From: Tubulanus polymorphus
Lineage: Eukaryota; Nemertea; Palaeonemertea; Tubulaniformes; Tubulanidae
NCBI RefSeq assembly: GCF_964204645.1
Contig: NC_134028.1
Location: 19,380,153-19,444,152 of the forward strand
Length of the DNA: 64,000 bases
Reading direction: 5' to 3'
Shown here: piece after piece, positions 44,813 through 54,045 of the stretch
How the letters are laid out: each line of letters opens with the position of its first letter
Position numbering within the stretch: the stretch's first letter is position 1
Notes under the pieces: generated by a model
Seen by the model: only the letters and a program-made list of their open reading frames with translations
What the model was told of the DNA's origin: nothing
Databases searched by the model: none
Program-made: the position numbers and the translations under genes

Positions 44813-45928
44813 ATGATGAAAAAAGAACAATATTTAAGAGCGTTATATTACAACCCAGAAAGTGAAGTATCATATTCTAACGTTTCAGAATTATGGAATA
44901 AAATTAAATCTGATAATAGCAATGGTGCCGTACGGCACCCACACGGTGATATAAAATATAGTGAATTAAAATCATGGTTACAAAATCAACCCACATATCA
45001 AATTCATAAAAAGATGGATAAAAAATATTTAACAAGAAAAGTAATGGTTTCATATATTGACCAACAATGGCAAGCTGATTTAATTGATATGAAAAACTTA
45101 GAAGAATATAACAAAGGATATTTTTGGATACTGAATGTTATAGATATATTCAGTAGATACGCATGGAGTATCCCGATTAAAAATAAAACTGGTATAGAAG
45201 TTACAAATTCTTTCAAATTAATATTTAAAGAAGCTATCCCAGATAAAATACAATTTGATGAAGGTAAAGAATTTTATAACAAACATTTTAAAAAACTATT
45301 AACTGATAACGATGTAGAATATTTTTCAACACATTCAGATAAAAAAGCATCTGTTATAGAAAGATTTAATAAAACATTGAAAACTAGAATGTGGAAATAT
45401 TTTACTGCTAACGAAACATATAAATATATCAATGTATTAGATGATTTAGTTAAAGGTTATAATAATTCAAAACATAGTTCTATAAATATGAAACCTATAC
45501 AAGCTAGAAAAGAAGAAAATTCAGAAATAGTTTGGAATAATTTATATGGAGCATTTGTTACACATGATTTTGGAGAACCTAAATTTAAAATAGGACAACA
45601 TGTTAGAATTTCTAAATATCGAAAAACATTTTATAAAGGTTATACCCCAAATTTTACTGAAGAAATATTTAAAATTAAAAAGATAATATTAACTAAACCA
45701 TTTGTTTATAAATTGTTTGATTTAAAAGATGAAGAAATATTAGGTTATTTTTATGAACAAGAATTATCATTAGTACCAAATCCAGATGAAATAGAATACA
45801 AAATAGAAAAAGTATTGAAAACAAAAACATTACGCGGTAAGAAATATTCTCTGGTGAAATATAAAGGATATGATGATAAATTTAATGAATGGATTTTATC
45901 TAGTAAAATTAAAAGAATAAATGAATAA
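44813..45928 (+). CDS. Retroviral-type integrase with C-terminal chromodomain
   Basis: 371 residues. The catalytic core shows D89 (WQADLID), D149 (QFDEGKEF) and E183 (SVIERFNKTLK), with 33 residues between the last two. The C-terminus (about 325-371) has a chromodomain-like pattern (EYKIEKVL, YSLVKYKGYDDKFNEWI). Maverick integrases insert the element and generate 6-bp duplications, matching GACGTA here. Residues ~38-46 (GAVRHPHGD) come from the inserted 31-bp repeat and lie in the N-terminal region before the core. The start ATATGATG has two adjacent ATGs; the first is used. The end overlaps the ATPase start by 8 bases. No break is seen. Confidence 0.93.
   Translation: MMKKEQYLRALYYNPESEVSYSNVSELWNKIKSDNSNGAVRHPHGDIKYSELKSWLQNQPTYQIHKKMDKKYLTRKVMVSYIDQQWQADLIDMKNLEEYNKGYFWILNVIDIFSRYAWSIPIKNKTGIEVTNSFKLIFKEAIPDKIQFDEGKEFYNKHFKKLLTDNDVEYFSTHSDKKASVIERFNKTLKTRMWKYFTANETYKYINVLDDLVKGYNNSKHSSINMKPIQARKEENSEIVWNNLYGAFVTHDFGEPKFKIGQHVRISKYRKTFYKGYTPNFTEEIFKIKKIILTKPFVYKLFDLKDEEILGYFYEQELSLVPNPDEIEYKIEKVLKTKTLRGKKYSLVKYKGYDDKFNEWILSSKIKRINE
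44922..44952 (+). repeat. Palindrome-containing repeat inside an ORF, copy 2
   Basis: GGTGCCGTACGGCACC (44924-44939) is a perfect 16-base palindrome, followed by CACACGGTG. In frame in the integrase. Confidence 0.92.
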
Positions 45929-46535
45929 AGATTTATTTATATTTGAACCTCATAATATGTTAGTTACTGGAGTTACAAATTGTGGTTAAACACACTTCAT
46001 ATTATATTTATTAGAAACTATTTATAAGAATCATTTCGATAATATAATATTATTCTGCCCAACTTATGAAATGAATGAAACGTATAATAGAGATATAGTT
46101 TTTAAAGATAAAAAGTTTATTATATTAAATTCTAAAACAGTGAAAGATAATTTAGATAATTGTATAAAAATTGCATTAGATATTTATAAAGGATCAAATA
46201 CATTATTTATTATTGATGATTGCGCAAATTTACATGATTCTAAAATTAGAGAAAGTGAGTTATGTTATTTAGCTTTCTCTGGTAGACATTTTGGGATAAC
46301 AACATGGGTTTTAAATCAGAAATATAATTCAATTGTGAAAGATTTTAGAGAGAATATAAGATTTCTAGTTTTATTCTACAACAAAGATAGAAAATCTATG
46401 CAACAATCATTGGAAGAAAATCAAATTATACCTCCTGAATTACATGATGAATATATGAATAAATTAAAGAATAATAAAGGTTCCAAATTATTAATGAGAT
46501 TACAATTTCCATATGAATATAAATTTATAAAATAA
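45921..46535 (+). pseudogene. FtsK/HerA-type packaging ATPase, stop codon at the Walker A lysine
   Basis: A single frame runs from ATG 45921 to 46535 except for TAA at 45987-45989. The residues before it (VTGVTNCG) and Thr-His after it fit a P-loop, and the stop lies exactly where the invariant lysine is expected; AAA to TAA is a one-base change. Downstream, LFIIDD is a good Walker B and the rest is intact to the end (about 205 codons). Family role: driving DNA into the capsid. Internal initiation at ATG 46071 could give a 154-residue protein without a P-loop, which would not hydrolyse ATP. The start overlaps the integrase stop by 8 bases (ATGAATAA). Confidence 0.88.
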
Positions 46536-46578
46536 CTATTTCTATATCTATGTATTAGATATGTATTAGATATGTATT

Positions 46579-47128
46579 ATATACCTCCCCCTAATGTCTT
46601 TATTATCTTTAGTACTTTAGTACTTTTAGTACATAAAGAATAAATCTTTATTTTATTAATACTTTAAAAATAAAATAGAACTACTAAACTACTAAAGATA
46701 ATATAGACATAACAAACACACATAGATTTATTATTACTGAATCAAATATATATAATAAATATGTTAGATAAATAAATCTATGATATTTATTACATCTATA
46801 TGTGTTTGTTATATCTTTATTATATTTTATACTTTTAGTACATAAAGAATAAATATATAAATAATTTTTATAAATGATAAATCTATGATATATATAATAA
46901 ATATGTGTGATAAATAGATTTAATTATTGAAACAGTAATATATAAAATCCATCAGATGAATAAATATAATTATTGAAACAGTGTTATATATATATTTATG
47001 TCTTTATTGTCTTTAGTAGTTTAGTAGTTTTAAAAATAATTTTATTCACTACTTATAAAATAAAGATTTATTCTTTATGTACTAAAAGTACTAAACTACT
47101 AAAGACAATAAAGACACAAGGGGTATTA
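46579..47128. repeat. Convergent-gene junction with inverted repeats
   Basis: The region between the rightward block (ends 46535) and leftward block (ends 47144) is non-coding. TGTCTTTATTATCTTTAGTAC at 46595 reappears inverted at 47096-47116; the arms run about 65 bp and include TACTTTTAGTACATAAAG. Further partial copies lie at 46806-46850 and 46998-47035. It is well placed to end transcription from both sides; AATAAA signals occur in both directions. Confidence 0.8.
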
Positions 47129-47143
47129 TATTCATATTTTAAA

Positions 47144-48343
47144 TTACTTTTCTGATTCTAATTCTGAAAACAATTTGCTCCATGCATCTCTTAATTCTTG
47201 CGATCTTCTTTCACCTAACAGTTTAAAATGATAACCATTACCATTCAAACCCTTAACCCAGAATTCATAAGTTAAATAAATATATTGGTTTAATTTGTCT
47301 TCACTTATATTTTTATATTCATTTTTTGCTTCATTTCTTATTTTATTTATAACATCCTGTGAAAAATCTTCATAACTGTAGTATTGAATTATTTCATCAA
47401 AGTTATCACTTATATTATCATTAGCAGCAACTTTTTTCAATTCTGTTAAAAAATCTCTACTTTTAAATTTGATGAAATAATATATACCCCAATAATTATT
47501 TAGATCAATTTTTATAATCGCCCGATAAATTTTAATATCTGATAATACTTGTTTTGGATTATTTCTTACATAATCGATAAAAATTGATCTATATAATTTC
47601 CTATGATCATTATTTTCGATATCAAAAAATACACTTGGTACTCTATAAAGGATATTTAAATCAGCAGCTTTTATTGTATGTTCAAAAGAATTATCATGTT
47701 TAATTCTATCTTTAGGTAATACAACAACATTACACTTTTCACATATATTTCTTTCTATATTATCCAAATGTATCTGTGTTAATTTATGCTTTGAAAAATT
47801 ACTACGACTTGTATATTTATCACATTCTTCACAATATTTATCTTCTTTAACATTATCATTATCAATTTCACTATCATTATCATTATTCTTATTTTTCTTA
47901 TGCTTGAGTGAATTAAGATGAGTTGCCCAATTCTTATAACTTTTATACTGTTTACATACGTCACAATATTTTTCATTTATCTTTTTTGATTCAATATCAT
48001 ATGTTGTAGAGGGTATATTATAAGATATATATCCTGTTACATCTTCTATTTTATATTCAATATCATTCTTATCTTCTACTTTAGTTTCAATATTATTACT
48101 ATCTTCTATTTTAGTTTCAATATTATCTTCTATTTTATATTCAATATCATTCTTATCTTCTATTTTAGGTTCAATATTATCTTCTATTTTTGTTTCAATA
48201 TTCTTATCTATTTTACTTATTCTATATTTGAATTGATTAAAGTAATCTCCAAAATACTTACTGTATTCATCATAAGGTAATATATAATATATATCTGATA
48301 TCATTTCACTTGGAGTTTGTATTTCATATATTCCACCTTCCAT
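47144..48343 (-). CDS. Zinc-finger protein with acidic KIED repeats, 399 residues
   Basis: Last gene of the leftward block. Residues ~48-105 are a run of variable repeats of the type IETKIED / IEYKIED. Three C2H2-like fingers follow (CDVCKQYKSYKNWATHLNSLKH; CEECDKYTSR; CEKCNVVVLPKDRIKHDN), of the same C-x2-C / H-x5-H style as the polymerase N-terminus. The C-terminal ~170 residues are charged and unfamiliar (IKIDLNNYWGIYYFIKF, YEFWVKGLNG). I do not recognise the family. It sits next to the major capsid gene. No adenain-like catalytic residues were found in it. Confidence 0.75.
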   Translation of the reverse strand: MEGGIYEIQTPSEMISDIYYILPYDEYSKYFGDYFNQFKYRISKIDKNIETKIEDNIEPKIEDKNDIEYKIEDNIETKIEDSNNIETKVEDKNDIEYKIEDVTGYISYNIPSTTYDIESKKINEKYCDVCKQYKSYKNWATHLNSLKHKKNKNNDNDSEIDNDNVKEDKYCEECDKYTSRSNFSKHKLTQIHLDNIERNICEKCNVVVLPKDRIKHDNSFEHTIKAADLNILYRVPSVFFDIENNDHRKLYRSIFIDYVRNNPKQVLSDIKIYRAIIKIDLNNYWGIYYFIKFKSRDFLTELKKVAANDNISDNFDEIIQYYSYEDFSQDVINKIRNEAKNEYKNISEDKLNQYIYLTYEFWVKGLNGNGYHFKLLGERRSQELRDAWSKLFSELESEK

Positions 48344-48373
48344 TTAATATAAGATTTTTTATTAGTTAAAATT

Positions 48374-49621
48374 TTAATACATAACACTATCTAATTGTGA
48401 ATTTACAATATTTAATTGCGCGTCAGATATAATATAAATATGCATTTTAAAATTTTTGATTCCTTTATTCTTTGTCATGAATAATTGTATTCCATCTTTA
48501 GTGTTCTGTAGTTTTTTTCCAGAACCATGTAATGAATTATCCTCTGTTGTTCTAAAATCTAACCATAATGCATATTTATTACCGGTATAATAATCAATTT
48601 GATTAATATTACAATTTTCAAATGATTTTACTTTTTCATTCATAAAATGTTTTTTAATTTCTACCCATTGATCAATCATTCTCATTCCTTGACAAAATAT
48701 TTTATTCGCTATTCCTTCGATAGTTATTTCTACTTTTGTTATTTCAGGATTATAATAATTATCAACATTTATTGCACCATTAGAATATGTTGCAATAGTA
48801 AAAAATATTAATATACCTTTAATAGATCTTCTAGGAAAGTTAATATTCTCATTAATTATTTCATCATTTGCATTAATAGTTACAGTTTTAAATTTATCAA
48901 TATAATCATATAATAATGAAAACCCTTGATTGTATTGAGTTTGAATTATACTTGAAATATTTTCATCAGTTACTGTATCATATTCTAAACATATATTCGA
49001 TAATTTATAACTCATATCTTTATTAACGCTAGATAATACAATTTCATTTACAGGAGCAAATGTTATCTCAAATATAATATCTTCTTGAATTGCGTATTTA
49101 TATAAAGGTGCATTATTATTTATCAATTCAAAGTCTAATGGAATTTTATATTTGCTTCCATATATACTTTTTATCAATTTATCTACATCATTAGTTAATA
49201 TTGCGCTATTAGCTTCTGATCTTAATTTATTTTGGTTTTCTGATTGAATACCCTGAAATATCATATTATTTCTATTTTCTTTAGTTAACCATAAATCTTT
49301 ATAATGTGAAAATAAATTATAATCATCTAATGAGAAAACTGTTTCTGGACCAATCTTTATTGTTAACTTTTTAATCAAATATCTTCCAACATTATCAACA
49401 ACATAATTATTATTATTACCGATTACTTTTATATCGGCTGATAAATAAATACTATTTGGAACATAAAAAGTATTTTGTGTTAATCGAGGGATTCTAACAT
49501 ATAAAGTTTCATCGGGATTAATATTTGAAGGGTTATGAGTAATTATATGATGTGATCTTTCTGCTTTAATAGCATTAGATATTCTATGATTCTTCGAAGG
49601 ACTTATATAACTCCCACTCAT
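48374..49621 (-). CDS. Major capsid protein (double jelly-roll, hexon-like)
   Basis: 415 residues. The N-terminal part (YVRIPRLTQNTFYVPNS) and the C-terminal LWLDFRTTEDNSLHGSG block (about 355-371) are the pattern I associate with Maverick/adintovirus major capsid proteins, which form hexon-like trimers on an icosahedral shell. Rich in beta-prone strands, without membrane segments. Shorter than many double jelly-roll capsid proteins but uninterrupted. Its start is the typical TAAATG. Assignment rests on motif memory and on its place near penton and polymerase. Confidence 0.8.
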   Translation of the reverse strand: MSGSYISPSKNHRISNAIKAERSHHIITHNPSNINPDETLYVRIPRLTQNTFYVPNSIYLSADIKVIGNNNNYVVDNVGRYLIKKLTIKIGPETVFSLDDYNLFSHYKDLWLTKENRNNMIFQGIQSENQNKLRSEANSAILTNDVDKLIKSIYGSKYKIPLDFELINNNAPLYKYAIQEDIIFEITFAPVNEIVLSSVNKDMSYKLSNICLEYDTVTDENISSIIQTQYNQGFSLLYDYIDKFKTVTINANDEIINENINFPRRSIKGILIFFTIATYSNGAINVDNYYNPEITKVEITIEGIANKIFCQGMRMIDQWVEIKKHFMNEKVKSFENCNINQIDYYTGNKYALWLDFRTTEDNSLHGSGKKLQNTKDGIQLFMTKNKGIKNFKMHIYIISDAQLNIVNSQLDSVMY

Positions 49622-49662
49622 TTATTTAACAAAAAAAATTAATTATTTATTTTTAATCATGT

Positions 49663-51144
49663 TTACTTGATATTTTTTGATATCATATTTACTAAACCAA
49701 AAATAATAGCACTTACAACTGTAATTAAAAATAAAATAATATGTTCAGCAGCAAAGTTAATAATGTTTCCTGCTGATTTCAATATAAAACCAACAATTGA
49801 AGCAATAACTCCTGGTAAAGCTGCAGCAGATTTCTTTGATAGTTCCCATAAATATTTTGCTAATTTCTTTAAACCATCCTTAACTTTATCTTGTATAGAA
49901 TTATTACCTGGAGGTTTATCTGGTTTATTGGGAGTAGGAGTAGATTTTAAAGCATTTGATATTGCTAAACCAATTGTTGTAAATAACATAGTTACAGCTG
50001 TTACAATTGAAAGAATTGTTATACCTTCTAATTTAAATAATAATCTTATTCTGTCTTTTAATGATATTTCAGAATTTGGTTTAATCAACAAATCTTTAAA
50101 AATAACTTTTAATCTATTAATATTATAATCATATGATTTTAACAATGTATCTCTTTCTTCTTTTTGTAATTCTTTGTTATATTTTAAATCATCTATTTCT
50201 TTTTCTAAACGTAATTCTTTTTGCTTATATTCTATTTCATCAATTACTTGATGATCTAAATCAGACATTAATTGTTCTATTTCTTTATTTTTATCACTTA
50301 ATTCTTTTTCTAAAGTTCTAATTTTAATATCTCTTATACTTTTATTATGTACAATTTTATCAGCTTCATTTCTTATACTGATAATTTCTCTAATTGCTTT
50401 ATCAGAAAATATACTTAAAGCTTCTATTTCTTGATCTGTTGCATCAAGTAATCCATTCGGTAAAAGTTTTTCAGTTTGAACTTCAGTGTTTGATTTAAGT
50501 TTACTAGTTTTGGAAGTTATATTCTGTTCAGAAGTTGTTTCTGTTTCTAAATTATTATCGATTGTTTCAAATAATTCATTAATTCTTTGTTTAAATACTC
50601 TTTTATTTTTAATAATTTCTTCTTGTGTTACATCTTCTATTTCATTACTATTTCTTATTCTCTTAATTCTAGATAGTAATGAGTCAGACTTAAGCAAAGT
50701 TGATTTTGCTAATATTTTTTCTTCTTTTTCATAAGAGATATCAATATAATAATCATCTTTCAAACGATAATAATATTCACCATCTAAAAACTTTAATTCT
50801 TGTACTAAAAGTCTGGCACCTCTGTAATTTATATTATATCCAGAATCTTTAAATACATATTGAAACTTATATATAAATCCAATATTTTCTAAATCTTCCT
50901 TTTTTAAACCTTGATTTTCATTTTCAGGATTTATTCTCGATCTAGTTCTTCTATCAAATTCATCTGTTGATGGGGCTTTAGAACCACTATCTGCTAAATT
51001 AGAATTATATGCTGATTCATCATCATTATCAATATTAGTTTCATTAAGATTAGCGCCTGCATCATTATAATCATCATCAATATATCCTTCATTATTATTT
51101 CCCATGTCATCCAATGGAATATCTTCTCCACCTTCTACATCCAT
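49663..51144 (-). CDS. Coiled-coil membrane protein, 493 residues
   Basis: An acidic N-terminus (about 1-65) is followed by a globular part, then a long coiled coil (about 230-340; IRTLEKELSDKNKEIEQLMS). The C-terminus has three hydrophobic segments: ITILSIVTAVTMLFTTIGLA (~372-392), ALPGVIASIVGFILKSAG (~438-458) and IILFLITVVSAIIFGLVNM (~468-487), separated by a Pro-rich linker. It looks like a virion membrane or internal structural protein; the family is not recognised. Confidence 0.75.
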   Translation of the reverse strand: MDVEGGEDIPLDDMGNNNEGYIDDDYNDAGANLNETNIDNDDESAYNSNLADSGSKAPSTDEFDRRTRSRINPENENQGLKKEDLENIGFIYKFQYVFKDSGYNINYRGARLLVQELKFLDGEYYYRLKDDYYIDISYEKEEKILAKSTLLKSDSLLSRIKRIRNSNEIEDVTQEEIIKNKRVFKQRINELFETIDNNLETETTSEQNITSKTSKLKSNTEVQTEKLLPNGLLDATDQEIEALSIFSDKAIREIISIRNEADKIVHNKSIRDIKIRTLEKELSDKNKEIEQLMSDLDHQVIDEIEYKQKELRLEKEIDDLKYNKELQKEERDTLLKSYDYNINRLKVIFKDLLIKPNSEISLKDRIRLLFKLEGITILSIVTAVTMLFTTIGLAISNALKSTPTPNKPDKPPGNNSIQDKVKDGLKKLAKYLWELSKKSAAALPGVIASIVGFILKSAGNIINFAAEHIILFLITVVSAIIFGLVNMISKNIK

Positions 51145-51160
51145 TTACATAATAAAAAAA

Positions 51161-52549
51161 TTAAAATTTAAAATATAATATTCCTCCGATTACAATTCCT
51201 ATACAAGTTATAGCTAATTTAGTATTTTCATGTGATTTATTATCATCATTTAGTTTAATTATATCATGTTGAATTTTATCAGTTTTTATATTTTCTGATG
51301 TATTATAATCTTTTATTTTAGAATCATTAACCAATTTAATATTCTTAGTTTTAGTTTCAGTTGATTGAATATGTTTTTTATTTTTTTCACCTTCCATTAA
51401 TTTTGGAGCAGTAATAATCTTTTTATTTATATCATTTAACCCAAATGAATTATTTATTGTTGCAGTTTTAATTAGATTATTATAACCAATTATATTTCCC
51501 ATCTTCAATACTAAATCATTAGAAATAATTAATAGATTAGGGCCTATACAATAATTAAGTCTTACATGAGATTTATCTAAATAATTTTGATATCTTATAA
51601 TGTTTTCTGGAATCGATCTATTTTTATCATTATGTATGGAATCTTCAAATAATACTTTAAATTGTTTTTGTGTATCGAATGATGTATTCAAATTTCGAAT
51701 TATCGGTGATCTTGTTTCAACTTGCGCACCTAAAATACAAATTAAATAAGTTCTAATAGATTGATTTATTCTTTCTATACCTGATTTAGTAAAACCTTCA
51801 CTATTTTCTAAAATAAAATAAACCCAACCATTATTGTTTTCTTGTTTTAAATGATCATAAAATTTCGGTAATTTATTGAAATTTAATGTTTCTAAATCCT
51901 TTGTTTCTATTTTACCATAACCTAATTCATTATTATAGATATTATAAAAACTATTAGATGGTATGGGAAGTGCACAATATTCTGCAATCTTTCTAGGGCA
52001 TGGAAGTGATCTTATTGTTCCAATTTTTGTTCTAAAATCAGAATTATTTATATCTATATTAAATTCATTGCAAATTTTATAAAACTTTGATAAATTAATA
52101 TTATTATCTAATTCTTTGAAATACCTAGATCCTGGTAAAGCGCACTCTAATTCATTTAATATTATTCTGATTTGAAAGTATGTATGAAATCTAAATAAAC
52201 TTTGAATTAATTTATATTTAGAATTATTCAAATGATCATTCCAACTAATTCCACATCCTGTTGTTGCACAATAAACAGCAAAATTTAATTGATTCTGCCA
52301 ATACTTCATATTAGATTTTAATAACCATTGTTTTTCATCTTTCAATTTTTTAAAATTAATTAAATATACATGAAATATATTTTCCATCTTTGCATTAAAA
52401 TTATTAGTTTCAGTAACATAAATATATAAATCAATTAATGAATCTAAAACTTCATTTCTATATGTAATATCTTCATTAAAATCTATTGCTGGAATATTAT
52501 ATTTAATTGATTTATTATATTGGAAAGCTTTTGGAAAACTATCTACCAT
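51161..52549 (-). CDS. Conserved Polinton protein of unknown function, 462 residues
   Basis: Contains FAVYCATTGCGISWNDHL (about residues 92-109) and a C-terminal hydrophobic segment (LAITCIGIVIGGILYFKF) that could anchor it in a membrane, with a Lys/Asn-rich tether before it. The ATTGCGIS..DHL block recalls one of the conserved unnamed Maverick proteins; I do not assign a letter name. Likely structural from its place among capsid genes. Confidence 0.72.
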   Translation of the reverse strand: MVDSFPKAFQYNKSIKYNIPAIDFNEDITYRNEVLDSLIDLYIYVTETNNFNAKMENIFHVYLINFKKLKDEKQWLLKSNMKYWQNQLNFAVYCATTGCGISWNDHLNNSKYKLIQSLFRFHTYFQIRIILNELECALPGSRYFKELDNNINLSKFYKICNEFNIDINNSDFRTKIGTIRSLPCPRKIAEYCALPIPSNSFYNIYNNELGYGKIETKDLETLNFNKLPKFYDHLKQENNNGWVYFILENSEGFTKSGIERINQSIRTYLICILGAQVETRSPIIRNLNTSFDTQKQFKVLFEDSIHNDKNRSIPENIIRYQNYLDKSHVRLNYCIGPNLLIISNDLVLKMGNIIGYNNLIKTATINNSFGLNDINKKIITAPKLMEGEKNKKHIQSTETKTKNIKLVNDSKIKDYNTSENIKTDKIQHDIIKLNDDNKSHENTKLAITCIGIVIGGILYFKF

Positions 52550-52565
52550 TTATATAACTAAAAGA

Positions 52566-53000
52566 TTAATAATCAACTAATTCTTTTAATAATTTATCTT
52601 GTTCTTCAACTGTTATATGACCATTTAAACTTATTATATAATCTAGTGTGTTCTTTAATTTATTAATTTCTTTTATATTAGTTTTAATTTTTTCTTTATT
52701 ACTTTTTATATTTAATTTTGAACTTATACCAGTTAAAACACTTGAACTTAATCCTAATACACCAATTGATATAGCTAAAGGTGTTAATGGACTGAATATT
52801 GCTAAAAATGTTATTACAGAACTAATTGTAACCGAACCACTTATAATCAAATAATATATAATTTTACTTTTTAAATATTTTTTCTTTTTTATCTTTAAGT
52901 CACTTTCAAATTCTAATATTTGTTTTTCTAAATATGTTTTTAATTTAGTTTTATTTATATCATGAGGAATAATATCAATACTATCAACTTTATCTTCCAT
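52566..53000 (-). CDS. Two-helix membrane protein, 144 residues
   Basis: Lys-rich N-terminal helix (LEFESDLKIKKKKYLKS), then a hydrophobic hairpin at about 48-90 (YLIISGSVTISSVITFLAIF, PLAISIGVLGLSSSVL), then a charged helical tail. No family recognised. Separated from its neighbours by 16 and 19 bases. Confidence 0.7.
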   Translation of the reverse strand: MEDKVDSIDIIPHDINKTKLKTYLEKQILEFESDLKIKKKKYLKSKIIYYLIISGSVTISSVITFLAIFSPLTPLAISIGVLGLSSSVLTGISSKLNIKSNKEKIKTNIKEINKLKNTLDYIISLNGHITVEEQDKLLKELVDY

Positions 53001-53019
53001 TTATTTAGAATAAAAATTA

Positions 53020-53442
53020 CTAATTAGTAAACTTATAAGCAACAAATATAACAATAACTGTTCCACCTAAAATCCATATTATTTCATATTTCTGTTGTTC
53101 TTTACTTGGGGTATAATAATCTGATAATTTAGGTTTGTATAGATGTAATTTTTCTTTATTTGTTACTGCGTTATATAAACTCATTGCATCATCAACTGAT
53201 TGAAAATCTCTATGTGAAATCTTCTGATCATATAATTCTTTATTGATGTAATCCATATAGTTTTGTCTCTTTTCTCTATATTCTTCTGCAGCTTTATTGT
53301 ATTTCTCTAACGCTAAGTTATGTCTTCTCTGTTCTCCTAATGAACTATTTTTATCAATATGTTTAAATAAATAACCACCACCAGTAAATGCTAAAGCGTT
53401 AACAATTGCCGATCCTATAATAGTTATAATTGCAGAAGCCAT
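53020..53442 (-). CDS. Membrane-anchored conserved Polinton protein, 140 residues
   Basis: An N-terminal hydrophobic segment (IITIIGSAIVNALAFTGGGY), a charged helix (RRHNLALEKYNKAAEEYREKR), a VDDAMSLYNAV block, KLSDYYTPSKEQ, and a C-terminal transmembrane helix (IIWILGGTVIVIFVAYKF). The RH.LALEK....EE..EKR...DYIN layout resembles a small protein I recall from animal Mavericks, of unknown function. Intact. Confidence 0.75.
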   Translation of the reverse strand: MASAIITIIGSAIVNALAFTGGGYLFKHIDKNSSLGEQRRHNLALEKYNKAAEEYREKRQNYMDYINKELYDQKISHRDFQSVDDAMSLYNAVTNKEKLHLYKPKLSDYYTPSKEQQKYEIIWILGGTVIVIFVAYKFTN

Positions 53443-53466
53443 TTATTTAGCAAAAAAATTATGCAT

Positions 53467-53687
53467 TTATATGGGAGGAATATATTTTTGTTTTTCCAAA
53501 TAATCAATAGTTAAATTAGATAAAGTAACTGCTAATGTTAACTTTAAAATATCACTATATCAAATCTATCAACATTAACACTTCCCATTTTGAATACTTT
53601 TTTTAATACCATTGAATAACCAACCGTTCCAACTGATAGTAATGCGCCATTATATAATCCAGTTATTATCCACTTATTATCACTCAT
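53467..53687 (-). pseudogene. Small membrane-protein gene, frameshifted
   Basis: ATG 53687 (context TAATAAATG) opens 47 codons (WIITGLYNGALLSVGTVGY then VLKKVFKMG) to a stop at 53546-53544. Just before that stop, a second frame of similar style (ILKLTLAVTLSNLTI, EKQKYIPPI) runs to TAA 53469-53467. The two parts look like one ~70-residue protein with a shift of frame near 53560. Too short to be noticed by simple ORF length cut-offs. The gap to the upstream gene is only 3 bases. Confidence 0.65.
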
Positions 53688-53690
53688 TTA

Positions 53691-54029
53691 TTAATCAAAA
53701 AAATTACTATCTTCAAAATATTTAGTTAACTTATTTATGATTAATTCAACATTTATTTTATTACTAGTTTTATGATTATCATATATTTTGGATAATATGT
53801 TTTTAATATCTTCAATAATTCCATCTTCATTTAATTCATAATATTCTAAAGGTGATTTAATTAAATCAATTACTTTTTCTATATTATACTTTTCTTTATC
53901 AATCATTGATGCATTGTTAAATGATTTACTTTTTATATCAGTAATTACATCATTTAGTTTAATTCTCATTTCTTTACCATGTTTAAAATCAAATCCAAAA
54001 CATATACTCGGTCCAACAGTTATATTCAT
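53691..54029 (-). CDS. Hypothetical protein, 112 residues
   Basis: A soluble, Lys/Asp/Ile-rich protein without membrane segments. Opening GPSICFGFDFKHG and closing helix ELIINKLTKYFED. I recognise no family. Position between penton and small membrane proteins and the shared TAAATG start support it as a real gene. Confidence 0.65.
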   Translation of the reverse strand: MNITVGPSICFGFDFKHGKEMRIKLNDVITDIKSKSFNNASMIDKEKYNIEKVIDLIKSPLEYYELNEDGIIEDIKNILSKIYDNHKTSNKINVELIINKLTKYFEDSNFFD

Positions 54030-54045
54030 TTATATAATGAAAAAA

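Noticed and set aside
49667-50734. Open frames on the plus strand opposite the coiled-coil gene
   Set aside because: Low-complexity shadows of the AT-rich minus-strand gene; composition explains the lack of stops.
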